Shown here: positions 16,098 to 24,087 of the stretch, one piece after another
Layout: each line of letters begins with the position of its first letter
Numbering within the stretch: position 1 is the first letter of the stretch
DNA from: Halobellus sp. Atlit-31R
Lineage (GTDB): Archaea > Halobacteriota > Halobacteria > Halobacteriales > Haloferacaceae
Assembly (NCBI GenBank): GCA_003665935.1
Contig: QPLR01000007.1
Location: forward strand, 62,001-126,000
DNA: 64,000 nucleotides
Reading direction: 5' to 3'
The notes under the pieces: generated by a model
Database searches by the model: none
Seen by the model: only the letters and a program-made list of their open reading frames with translations
What the model was told of the DNA's origin: nothing
Translations under genes and position numbers: made by a program

Positions 16098-17528
16098 ATG
16101 TCGGATCCGTTTGTCGTCGTCGGTGGTGACGCTGCCGGTCTCTCGGCCGCGAGCAAATGTCGTCGGACCGCCCCCGACCGCGACGTCGTCGTCTTCGAGA
16201 AGGGCCAGTGGATCTCGTATGCGCACTGCGGCACGCCGTACTTCGTGAAAGGCGAGGTCGAACGGCTCGAACACCTGCTCTCGCTCTCGCCCGCGGCGGT
16301 CGAGGAGCGCGGGATCGACCTCCGTCGCGGGCACGAGGTCGTCGCGGTCGACACCGACGCCCGAACCGTCACCGTCGAGAGCGCCGACGGACGGTTCGAG
16401 CAGCCCTACGGCGACCTGCTCGTCGCGACGGGCGCGCGAGCGATCTCCGATCCGATCGACGGCGCGTCGCTCGATAGCGTCTTCACGCTCCACGGGCTCG
16501 ATCACGCGGCGGCGATCCGGTCGTATCTGACGCCGCCAGAGGAGTTCGATCCCGCGGATCTGGGCGGCGGCGAGGCCCGCCCGAACGCGGTCGTAGAACG
16601 TTACGGCGCGATGACGCCGCCGGAGACCGTCGCCGTCGTGGGCGCGGGCTACGTCGGCGTCGAGATGGCCGAGGCCTTCGAGGCGTGGGACCTCGACGTC
16701 CACCTCTTCCAGCGCACGGGCTACCCGGTCCCGGGATTCGGTGACGCGGTCGGCGAGACTGTCGCCGAGCACCTCCGCGAGACTGGCGTCACGCTCCATC
16801 TCGACGAGGAGGTCGTCGAACTCCGCGGGGAGGACGGCCACGTCTCGGCGGTGGTCTGCGAGAGCGGTTCGACACTCGACGTCGACGCCGCACTCGTGGG
16901 GATCGGGATCCGGCCGAACGCGGAGCTCCTCGACGAGACGCCGGTCGAACGCGGCGCGTCGGGCGCGATCGCGACCGATTCACACGGCCGAACGTCCGTC
17001 GAGGGCGTCTACGCCGCCGGCGACGTCGCCGAGATGAAACACGCGGTCACTGGCGAGCCGACGTGGGACCCGCTCGGGTTGCCGGCGAACCGTGCCGGCC
17101 GCGCCATCGGTGCGACGGTCGGCGGCGACCCGACACCCGTCGGCGACGTCGCGGGCACGGCGATGGTGAAAGCGTTCGACCTCGAAGCGGGTCGCGCCGG
17201 GCTCCTCGACGAGGAGCGCGCCCGCGATGCCGGCTTCGATCCCGTCTCGAAGACGATCACCGCCGGCTCGCGCTCCGGCTACTACCCCGGTGCGGCGGAG
17301 ACGACGGTCACGCTCACCGCCGACCGCGAGACGGGACGGCTCCTCGGCGGCAGTATCGTCGGCGCCGACCGTGCGGCGATCCGCATCGACACGGTCGCGA
17401 CGGCGCTCGGCGCGGAGCTGACCGTCGCGGAACTCGAGCGACAGGACCTGGGCTATGCGCCGCCGTTCAGCCCCGTGTGGGATCCCGTCCTCGTCGCTGC
17501 GAAAGTGCTGAACGGGACGTTGCCCTGA
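16098..17528 (+). CDS. FAD-dependent pyridine nucleotide-disulfide oxidoreductase (CoA-disulfide reductase / NADH oxidase-like)
   Basis: 476 residues from the ATG at 16098; an earlier ATG at 16050 would add 16 poorly matching residues. FAD binding is seen in FVVVGGDAAGLSAASK at the N-terminus, NAD(P) binding in VAVVGAGYVGVEMAEAF, and the second FAD contact in GVYAAGDVAE. The single redox cysteine is Cys44 in YAHCGTPYFVKGE, as in CoA-disulfide reductases and NADH oxidases rather than the paired cysteines of lipoamide dehydrogenase. The C-terminal dimer domain ends PPFSPVWDPVLVAAKVL, the usual ending of this group. It may act in thiol homeostasis or oxygen reduction. Confidence 0.87.
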   Translation: MSDPFVVVGGDAAGLSAASKCRRTAPDRDVVVFEKGQWISYAHCGTPYFVKGEVERLEHLLSLSPAAVEERGIDLRRGHEVVAVDTDARTVTVESADGRFEQPYGDLLVATGARAISDPIDGASLDSVFTLHGLDHAAAIRSYLTPPEEFDPADLGGGEARPNAVVERYGAMTPPETVAVVGAGYVGVEMAEAFEAWDLDVHLFQRTGYPVPGFGDAVGETVAEHLRETGVTLHLDEEVVELRGEDGHVSAVVCESGSTLDVDAALVGIGIRPNAELLDETPVERGASGAIATDSHGRTSVEGVYAAGDVAEMKHAVTGEPTWDPLGLPANRAGRAIGATVGGDPTPVGDVAGTAMVKAFDLEAGRAGLLDEERARDAGFDPVSKTITAGSRSGYYPGAAETTVTLTADRETGRLLGGSIVGADRAAIRIDTVATALGAELTVAELERQDLGYAPPFSPVWDPVLVAAKVLNGTLP

Positions 17529-17572
17529 CCGCTCGCGGTGTACGGTGTAGCGACTCGCGAGGAGTAGTGGAC

Positions 17573-17646
<74 letters not shown>

Positions 17647-17844
17647 CATCGTGAGGTAACTGTCGGGCCGTCATAAGCGTTTACTCTCGGTCGTTCCAGT
17701 ACTTTCGATATCGAGCGATCATCAGAAGAAAATATACCTACCGAGCAATACGAGAGTCCCACGACGCGTGATCCGGGATCTACTCGACGGCCGCCTGGCT
17801 CGAAAGCGACACTTCTCACACTTTTCTCCTAAAAGAAGTCATAT

Positions 17845-20070
17845 ATGACCGTCGGATCGCGTACTCGGATCGTCCTCGTCTGCGGAGACGACTCGCTCGC
17901 GTCGTCGCTCCGGGCCGTCGTCGAGGACCGATCTCGCCCCCTGCGGATCGTTGCAGTCGGGTCGCCGGCCGACTGCGAGCGCGCGCGACGCGATCAGCCG
18001 GTCGACTGTGTGATCAGTCGGTCGATCCCGGACGGAGACGCGCCCGGTCGTGCAAGGGCTGACAGTCCGACCGGAGCGACGAACCCCCGCAACCACACTG
18101 CGACCGTTCCCGCGATCGTCTACCCGTCGACCCACGATCCCGAACTGGCGCGTGCGTCGACCGAGGAGCCGATGACGCGCTACCTCCCGGCGTCGACCGA
18201 CACTGCCGGGCATCACCTCCTCCTCGACGCGATCGACGACTTCGTCGCGCGCCGCGCCCGCAAGCAGCGCCGCGCGGCCGAGCACGAACTCCTCGAGCAG
18301 ACCGCCCGGCTCGCGGACGTCGGCGGCTGGGAGCTCGACGCCGACCGTGAGACGCTCACGTGGACCGACGAGACGTACCGCCTCCACGGCGTCTCGCGGT
18401 CGTTCGACCCCACGCTCGAGAACGCGATCGAGTTCTATCATCCCGACGACCGGGACGCGGTTCGCGCCGACATCCGTGCCGCACTGTCGGGCGAGCCGTT
18501 CGATTCCACGTACCGACTTTTCAGAGCCGACGGCGAAACCCGATGGGTGCGCTCGAAGGGCGAACCCATCTTCGACGACGGCACCGTCGTCGGCGTCCGT
18601 GGCTCGTTTCAGGACGTCTCCCAGCGGAAGAGCCGCGAGGAGGTCATCCGGCGCTTCAAGCGTGCAGTCGAGGCTGCGGGGCACGCGATCTTCATCACCG
18701 AGCGGGACGGGACGATCACGTACGTCAACCCGGCCTTCGAGGACGTCACCGGCTACGCTCCCGCGGAGGTGATCGGCGAGACGCCGTCGATGCTCAAATC
18801 CGGCGAGATGGACGAGGCGTACTACCGCAACCTCTGGACCACCGTCCTCTCGGGCGACGTGTGGTCGGAGCCGATCATCAACGAGCGCAAGTCCGGCGAG
18901 CACTACCACGCCTCCGAGACGATCGCGCCGATCGTCGGCGACGACGGCTCCGTCGGGGGCTTCGTCGCGATCCAGACCGACATCACCGAACTGATTCACA
19001 CCAAGGAGCGACTCGAGACGTTCCGCGAGATCGTGCTGCGTCTCGAGGACCCGATTATGCTCCAGGGCTGCGACGGGGCGTTCGAGGTGGCCAACGACGC
19101 CATCGCCGAGTACGCCGGCATCGCCAAATCGGACCTCATCGGGCTGGACGAGTTCGCATTTATGGACGAACCGACGGCCCGGCGGATCCGGGAGATGAAG
19201 GACCGCGTCATCGACGAGGAGCGAGCGATCACCTACGAACTCAGCCCGACGTTTCCCACGAAAGGCGAGCGGTCGTTCGTCACGACGCGCTATCCTCACT
19301 ACGCCGAGGACGGCGACATCGACGGCACGGTCGCCATCTGTCGGGACGTCACCGATCAGGCCGAGCGCGAACACCAGCTCCGCGTCCTCGATCGGATCCT
19401 CCGACACAACCTCTACAACAAGATGAACCTCATCCTCGGCCACGCTGAACTGCTCGAGGGCCGAACGACCGGCCAGGAGAAGCGGTCGGTACAGACGATC
19501 CGGGAGACGGGCAACGAGCTGGTCGACCTCGCCGACAAGGAACGGCAGATCGTCGACCTCCTCACCGACGAGTCCGAGTCCCGCCGGCTCGGCATCCGCC
19601 CACTCCTCGAGGAGGTCGTGCCCGATCTCAGGGCAGAGTATCCGGACTACTCGATCACGATCGACTGCCCCGAAGAGTACGCGGTCCGCGCGATCCCGGA
19701 ACTCCACGACGCGATCGCCGAACTGCTCGAGAACGCGATCGTCCACGGCGGTGACGACCCCGAGGTGTCAGTGAACGTCCGCCGCGACGGCGACCAAGTC
19801 GTCGTCACCGTCACCGACACGGGCCCGGGGATCCCCGAGATGGAGCAGCAGGCGGCGCAGGGGAGGACCGACATCACGCCGCTGTTTCACGGCTCGGGAC
19901 TCGGCCTCCAGTTCGTCTACCACGTCGCCAAACGCTCCGGTGGCTCCCTCCGCTTCCAGTCGGCGGAGGCCGACGGGTCCGGCGACGACGAGGTCACGGC
20001 CCAGGCGGCCGGCGCAGTCGTCACGCTCTACCTGCCGACGCCCGAAACTGACCCCGACGCGCAGGCGTGA
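17845..20070 (+). CDS. PAS-domain sensor histidine kinase
   Basis: 741 residues. Residues about 8-140 resemble a degenerate response-regulator-like N-terminal domain (IVLVCGDDSLASSLRAVV). Three PAS domains follow (about 150-260, 265-385 and 390-505; WVRSKGEPIFDDGTVVGVRG, FITERDGTITYVNPAFEDVTGY and a third). The phosphoacceptor region RILRHNLYNKMNLILGH contains His521, and the ATPase domain has ELLENAIVHG, DTGPGIP and GSGLGLQFV. No membrane segments are seen, so it is a soluble sensor that may detect a ligand or redox state. No response regulator is adjacent, which is common in haloarchaea. Confidence 0.9.
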   Translation: MTVGSRTRIVLVCGDDSLASSLRAVVEDRSRPLRIVAVGSPADCERARRDQPVDCVISRSIPDGDAPGRARADSPTGATNPRNHTATVPAIVYPSTHDPELARASTEEPMTRYLPASTDTAGHHLLLDAIDDFVARRARKQRRAAEHELLEQTARLADVGGWELDADRETLTWTDETYRLHGVSRSFDPTLENAIEFYHPDDRDAVRADIRAALSGEPFDSTYRLFRADGETRWVRSKGEPIFDDGTVVGVRGSFQDVSQRKSREEVIRRFKRAVEAAGHAIFITERDGTITYVNPAFEDVTGYAPAEVIGETPSMLKSGEMDEAYYRNLWTTVLSGDVWSEPIINERKSGEHYHASETIAPIVGDDGSVGGFVAIQTDITELIHTKERLETFREIVLRLEDPIMLQGCDGAFEVANDAIAEYAGIAKSDLIGLDEFAFMDEPTARRIREMKDRVIDEERAITYELSPTFPTKGERSFVTTRYPHYAEDGDIDGTVAICRDVTDQAEREHQLRVLDRILRHNLYNKMNLILGHAELLEGRTTGQEKRSVQTIRETGNELVDLADKERQIVDLLTDESESRRLGIRPLLEEVVPDLRAEYPDYSITIDCPEEYAVRAIPELHDAIAELLENAIVHGGDDPEVSVNVRRDGDQVVVTVTDTGPGIPEMEQQAAQGRTDITPLFHGSGLGLQFVYHVAKRSGGSLRFQSAEADGSGDDEVTAQAAGAVVTLYLPTPETDPDAQA

Positions 20071-20155
20071 CACGTAGCGAGCGGAAGCTCACCCGTCGAC
20101 GGCCGCCTCGGCGAGCGCACGACGGAACCGGATCCTCGCTTCGACTCCGCTGCGG

Positions 20156-20848
20156 TCACTCGGAGTCGAACGCCTCGCCGTCGAAGTACGCGTCCAGCGC
20201 GTCTGCGACGAGCGATCCGGCCTCGCGGTTCTGGAGCGACGCACGCCGCCGGAGCTCGCGGTACGTTTCGAGCGGCAGTCCCAGTTCGAGTCGGCCCGCA
20301 GCGACGCCGCGGGCGGCCAGTGCCTCCGCGGCTGTCGTCCCGTCGCCGACCTCGCTGGCCATCCGGCGCACCTGTCGCACCGTCAGATCGGCGTCGACGA
20401 CGGCCCACGCCAGGTCGAAGCGATCGACGCCGGAGACGCGGGCGATGTGCTTGGCGGCGGTCGGCGCGATGTCGCCGCGGGCGACGTGTCGACGGAGCGC
20501 CTGCGGGAGGTCGTGGACGCGCGCCCACTTGCGGACGAACGAGACGGAGACGTCGCCGCCGGCGCGCTCGACCGCAGCCTTGTACGACCCCTCGCCCCTG
20601 ACGAGCGCCGCGCAGGCCGCCGCGCCGCGCAGCATATAGACGTTGTCGGCGGCTCCGACGGTGTTCTGTGAGAACGCCAGCACTGTCTCGGCGGCCTCGG
20701 CGACGCTCTCGGGGTCGTCGGGGTCGAATCCGACGGCCTCCTTGGCGCGCTCGCCAGTGACGGCGGGGTCGGCGCGGACGACGGGCTCGCCGACCGGCTC
20801 CTCGCGGTCGGCCGGGAGCGGATCGCGGTCGGCAGCGTCGTCAGTCAT
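20156..20848 (-). CDS. DUF7119-like haloarchaeal protein
   Basis: 230 residues from the ATG at 20848. After an acidic N-terminus the conserved body runs AVTGERAKEAVGFDPDDPES, NTVGAADNVYMLRGAAACAALVRGEGSYK, ARVHDLPQALRRHVARGDIAPTAAKHIARVSG and a C-terminal helical part with LPLETYRELRRRA. The helix pattern in the middle resembles the DNA-binding helices of ParB/KorB-like proteins, and the C-terminus recalls ribbon-helix or CopG-like pieces, so nucleic-acid binding is possible. I associate it with family DUF7119, with moderate certainty. Function unknown. Confidence 0.7.
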   Translation of the reverse strand: MTDDAADRDPLPADREEPVGEPVVRADPAVTGERAKEAVGFDPDDPESVAEAAETVLAFSQNTVGAADNVYMLRGAAACAALVRGEGSYKAAVERAGGDVSVSFVRKWARVHDLPQALRRHVARGDIAPTAAKHIARVSGVDRFDLAWAVVDADLTVRQVRRMASEVGDGTTAAEALAARGVAAGRLELGLPLETYRELRRRASLQNREAGSLVADALDAYFDGEAFDSE

Positions 20849-20908
20849 CTCGGAGCTACGTTTCGGGGCCGTCGGCAAAAGCCTCTCCCCGTCGTGCACC
20901 GCGAGTGA

Positions 20909-21022
20909 ACGGCGCTGAAGTCAGGGACGCTGAACCTGAACGGCGATTACACCGCCTCCGACTGTGCGTCGGCAGAAGGGGAGTCCACTGCCAAGCCCAC
21001 GACTGAAGTCGTGGGTAACTGA
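20909..21022 (+). pseudogene. Probable tnpB (IS200/IS605, IS1341-type) 3'-end remnant
   Basis: An open frame of 37 codons with no start codon runs from the stop at 20906-20908 to TGA at 21020-21022. Its end, KPTTEVVGN, is encoded by the terminal hairpin typical of haloarchaeal IS1341-type elements, in which the right-end hairpin overlaps the last codons of tnpB. The preceding LNGDYTASDCASAEGES looks like a transposase tail, but I recall this only loosely. Everything upstream of the tail, including the nuclease domain, is absent. The rest of 20849-21072 shows no gene. Confidence 0.5.
20996..21015 (+). mobile_element. IS200/IS605-type right-end hairpin
   Basis: CCCACGACT, GA, AGTCGTGGG forms a 9-base perfect stem with a 2-base loop. 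This hairpin is a well-known terminal structure of IS1341/IS605-type elements and related non-autonomous elements in haloarchaea. No matching left end or complete transposase is seen in this window, so it is a solo end. Confidence 0.65.
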
Positions 21023-21072
21023 CTTGGTCAGCACGCCGGCGTCGACGACGACTTACAGCCACGTCTCCGCCC

Positions 21073-21240
21073 TCACTCTCCCGTGGCGGACTCCTCGCGG
21101 CTGTCCGAAAGGTGCTCCCAGACTTCGGCACAGCCTGCGCCGTCGGAGAGGTCGTCGAGGTGGTCGTACTCTCCGGCGTCGCTCTCGTCGCCGGGATCCA
21201 TCGCGTCGTCGCCCGGTGTGACGTCGCTCGGCCGGCTCAT
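21073..21240 (-). CDS. Small acidic haloarchaeal protein (55 residues)
   Basis: From ATG 21240 to TGA at 21073-21075. It starts MSRPSDVTPGDD and its middle, YDHLDDLSDGAGCAEVWEHL, looks like a conserved helix with one Cys. The composition is strongly acidic, as expected for a halophile protein. The start overlaps the stop of the small gene upstream (ATGA), which argues for translation of both. I know no function; the Cys and the helix suggest a small binding or adaptor protein. Confidence 0.6.
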   Translation of the reverse strand: MSRPSDVTPGDDAMDPGDESDAGEYDHLDDLSDGAGCAEVWEHLSDSREESATGE

Positions 21241-21395
21241 CGGTTCGCTCCCGTCGAGTGCCGCTCGATACGGTCACCTCGTTCGTCGCGCTGACTGTAC
21301 AGTTCGGGGGCGACGTCGGCGGAGGCGTGCTGTCGCTGTCCGCCCAACGCGTCGTCGCCGGAGACGCTCTCACGCTTTTGGACCGGATCGGCCAT
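21237..21395 (-). CDS. Small polar haloarchaeal protein (52 residues)
   Basis: From ATG 21395 to TGA at 21237-21239. The product begins MADPVQKRESVSGDDALGG and continues HASADVAPELYSQRDERGDR; it is polar, with no membrane segment and no cysteine. Its TGA overlaps the ATG of the next small gene by the ATGA arrangement. The pair is below the usual size cut-off for gene calling but has haloarchaeal codon use and coupling. Function unknown. Confidence 0.55.
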   Translation of the reverse strand: MADPVQKRESVSGDDALGGQRQHASADVAPELYSQRDERGDRIERHSTGANR

Positions 21396-21465
21396 CGAAT
21401 CCTCGTATGCCCCCTCTCCGCATAAGGGCCGCCTCCGGAGTAAAACAGGCCACTACTCCCGGATA

Positions 21466-21482
21466 CCGGAACTCAGTTCCGG
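21466..21482. promoter_or_regulatory. Perfect 17-base palindrome in a divergent intergenic region
   Basis: CCGGAACT, C, AGTTCCGG has 8-base perfect arms. It lies between the small-gene pair starting at 21395 on the minus strand and the zinc-motif gene starting near 21612 on the plus strand. A second, looser pair GGAGTA/TACTCC flanks 21436-21458. It could be a dimer operator; no binding protein is known. Confidence 0.35.
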
Positions 21483-21611
21483 ATTCTACGACGGCCGTTT
21501 TCGCTCGATTCGCAGGACAGCGCGGCGAGGAGCCCCAACTCGGGGTCGTAGATAGCGCCGGCCTTTGTGACGGTCGTCAGAGACGGCCCTCTCGGGAACG
21601 TAGCCGGCCGT

Positions 21612-21965
21612 GTGACGACTCGACTTCGTATCCTCGACGACGGTGCGTGGCTCTCTGTCGACGACACACGGCAGGTAAGCGTGAGCGAACTTTGGCGGCT
21701 CGACGCACCGGGGTACTGCGAGTGCGATCTCCCGGATCTGGTCGTCGAGAACTTTCAGGACGCGGGCGTCGACGGCCGGACAATCGCCGTCCGCGTCTTC
21801 GGACAGTGCATCGCCTGCGGGACGAAGTCGGCGACTGGCTGGGTGCCCGTCGGCCGACTCGTCGACGGCGAGTTCGTCGACGTCGACCGCGAGAGCGTCC
21901 TCGCTGTCGAGCCGACAGAGATGCGGCAACAATCTCCGGATCGCGGGAGCCCCGGGCAGGATTGA
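21612..21965 (+). CDS. Haloarchaeal protein with CxC and CxxC motifs
   Basis: 117 residues from the GTG at 21612; a GTG at 21567 would add 15 residues that look less conserved. The core contains PGYCECDLPDLVVENFQDAG and FGQCIACGTKSATGWVPVG, so two Cys pairs could bind one zinc ion. The strands around them look like a small beta-rich domain. No function is recognised. The gene ends 46 bases before the nitrite reductase start on the same strand. Confidence 0.65.
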   Translation: MTTRLRILDDGAWLSVDDTRQVSVSELWRLDAPGYCECDLPDLVVENFQDAGVDGRTIAVRVFGQCIACGTKSATGWVPVGRLVDGEFVDVDRESVLAVEPTEMRQQSPDRGSPGQD

Positions 21966-22011
21966 CGGGACGCGTTCGCCTTTGATTACCGGCGTCCTGT
22001 GTTCGATAACG

Positions 22012-23760
22012 ATGCCAACGGACGTCGAGAACTGGAAATCGGAAGTGTACGGGAACGAGATCCGCGAGCACCTGTTCAGATTCGCCGACGAGGGCTACGA
22101 CGCGATCCCCGACGACGAGCGCGACGCGTGGTTCGAGCGCTTCAAGTGGTGGGGGCTGTACCACCAGCGGAACGGGCAGGAGGGGTACTTCATGATGCGG
22201 ATCGGGACGCCGAACGGCGTGCTCGACCCGGGACAGCTGCGCGTCGTCGGCGAGGTCGCGAAAGAGTACGCGACCGGACCGGGCACGAACCCGATCTTCG
22301 GCGACGCCTACGCCGACTTCACGACTCGGCAGTCGATCCAACTGCACTGGATCGAGCTCGCGGACGTGCCGGCAGTCTTCGAGAAGTTGGAGGCGAACGG
22401 CCTGTCCACTCAGCAGGCGTGTGGCGACTCCTGGCGGAACATCGTCGGGAACCCCGTCGCCGGTAAAGACGGTCACGAGGTCGTCGACGCCTGGCCCGTC
22501 ATCCGCGAACTCAACGAGACGTTCAAAGGCGACGACGACCACTCGAACCTCCCGCGGAAGTGGAAGGTCTCGGTCACCGGCTCCGCCGACGGCTCCGGGC
22601 AGGGCGACATCAACGACCTCGCGTTCGAACCAGCGTACAAAGAGCTCGACGGCGAGGACGTCGTCGGCTTCAACGTCCGCGTCGGCGGTGGCCTCGCGCG
22701 CAACGAGCCGCGCTTCGCTCGCGACATCGACGTCTGGGTCCGTCCCGAGAACGTCCCGGCGGTCGCCGGTGGCCTCTCGGCACTGTTCCGCGACAGCGGC
22801 GACCGCGAGGATCGCTACAACGCCCGTATCAAGTTCCTCGTCGACGAGTGGGGGACCGCGCGGGTCCGGGAGACGCTCCAGACGGAGTACGTCGACTTCG
22901 AGCTCCACACCGCCGGTCGGGACGTCCGCGAGGAGTACACGTACAACACCGGCGAGGGCGAGCGAAACGATCTCGTCGGCGTCTACGAGCAGCAAGACGG
23001 CCGGTACTTCGTCGGCCTCAACGTCCTCGTCGGACGGATGGGCGCCGACGACGTGCTCGCCCTCGCTGGTCTCGCCGACGAGTACGGCTCCGGCGAGGTG
23101 CGCCTCTCCCAGCGGCAGAACGTCATCGTGACCGACGTCCCCGAGGTCGACCTCGAAGACTTCCTCGCCGACCCCCTCCTCGAACACTACTCGCCCGACC
23201 CCTCGCCGTTTATGCGCGGGTCGGTCGCCTGTACGGGCACGGAGTTCTGCTCGCTGTCGATCGTCGAGACGAAGAACCGCCAGGTCCGCTTTGCGCGCTG
23301 GCTGAAGGAGCACGTCGACCTGCCCGCAGACGTCGAAGAGTTCCACATCCACCTCTCGGGCTGTACGGCCTCCTGCGCGCAGCCGCAGATCGCCGACGTG
23401 AGCCTCCGCGGGATGAAGACTCGCAAGAACGGTGAGGCGGTCGAGGCCCTCGACGTCGGCCTCGGTGGCGGCCTCGGTGACGAGCCGCAGTTCGCCCGCT
23501 GGATCACCCAGCGCGTCCCGGCCGACGAAGTGCCGGGTGCGATCGCGAACCTGATCGAGGGCTTCGCTGCCGAGCGCGACGAAGGTGAGTCCTTCCGCGA
23601 GTTCGTCGACCGCCGCGACGACGCCGAGCTCGACGCTCTCGTCGAGCCCGAGGAGACGGACTACGAGGACCCGATGCTACACAACACCAAGATGACGTGG
23701 TACCCATACGCCGAGGAGGATGGGCTGGACGCGGCCCCGTCCGCGCCGTCAGACGACTGA
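22012..23760 (+). CDS. Ferredoxin-type nitrite/sulfite reductase (siroheme, 4Fe-4S)
   Basis: 582 residues from the ATG at 22012. The two-fold repeated nitrite/sulfite reductase fold is complete. The cluster and siroheme ligands are Cys407 and Cys413 (CTGTEFC) and Cys451 and Cys455 (GCTASC), the C-x5-C...C-x3-C pattern of this family. It reduces nitrite to ammonium, or sulfite to sulfide, using ferredoxin electrons; haloarchaeal homologues are usually assigned to nitrite assimilation. A small conserved gene follows after seven bases, which suggests an operon. No nitrate reductase gene is in the window. Confidence 0.9.
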   Translation: MPTDVENWKSEVYGNEIREHLFRFADEGYDAIPDDERDAWFERFKWWGLYHQRNGQEGYFMMRIGTPNGVLDPGQLRVVGEVAKEYATGPGTNPIFGDAYADFTTRQSIQLHWIELADVPAVFEKLEANGLSTQQACGDSWRNIVGNPVAGKDGHEVVDAWPVIRELNETFKGDDDHSNLPRKWKVSVTGSADGSGQGDINDLAFEPAYKELDGEDVVGFNVRVGGGLARNEPRFARDIDVWVRPENVPAVAGGLSALFRDSGDREDRYNARIKFLVDEWGTARVRETLQTEYVDFELHTAGRDVREEYTYNTGEGERNDLVGVYEQQDGRYFVGLNVLVGRMGADDVLALAGLADEYGSGEVRLSQRQNVIVTDVPEVDLEDFLADPLLEHYSPDPSPFMRGSVACTGTEFCSLSIVETKNRQVRFARWLKEHVDLPADVEEFHIHLSGCTASCAQPQIADVSLRGMKTRKNGEAVEALDVGLGGGLGDEPQFARWITQRVPADEVPGAIANLIEGFAAERDEGESFREFVDRRDDAELDALVEPEETDYEDPMLHNTKMTWYPYAEEDGLDAAPSAPSDD

Positions 23761-23767
23761 GTCGACG

Positions 23768-24052
23768 ATGCCGGACCGGATTCTCACGGTGAACGCATAC
23801 ACGACACTCGATCTCGTCGACGCTACGGCCCGCGGTCACGACTTCGAGGACGCGGCGGTCGCTGTCCTGAACGTCACCGCACCGCGCGAGAACCCCGATC
23901 ACGTGACGCTTCAGCTGGAACTCGACAACGCTCAGCTCGACTCGCTCCCGGCCCACGCCGACGAGGTCACGCTGTCGGCGACCGAGGCGCGAACGCTCGC
24001 TGACGCGCTCGCGTCACACGCCGCCGACGTCGAGGCCGCGACCGAGCGCTGA
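23768..24052 (+). CDS. DUF6360-like small protein downstream of nitrite reductase
   Basis: 94 residues from the ATG at 23768. It begins MPDRILTVNAYTTLDLVDA and contains VLNVTAPRENPDHVTLQLELDN, an alternating strand pattern, then a C-terminal helix with repeated Ala. I associate it with haloarchaeal family DUF6360, with moderate certainty. Its position seven bases after the reductase stop suggests a supporting role in nitrogen or sulfur assimilation, for example in control. No metal motif is visible. Confidence 0.65.
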   Translation: MPDRILTVNAYTTLDLVDATARGHDFEDAAVAVLNVTAPRENPDHVTLQLELDNAQLDSLPAHADEVTLSATEARTLADALASHAADVEAATER

Positions 24053-24087
24053 TCGCTCGCTCCGTTTCGACCTCTCTTCTCTCTGTG

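Noticed and set aside
17839-19746. 635-codon minus-strand frame opposite the histidine kinase
   Set aside because: It is a shadow of the kinase reading frame; the kinase has PAS and ATPase motifs in full.
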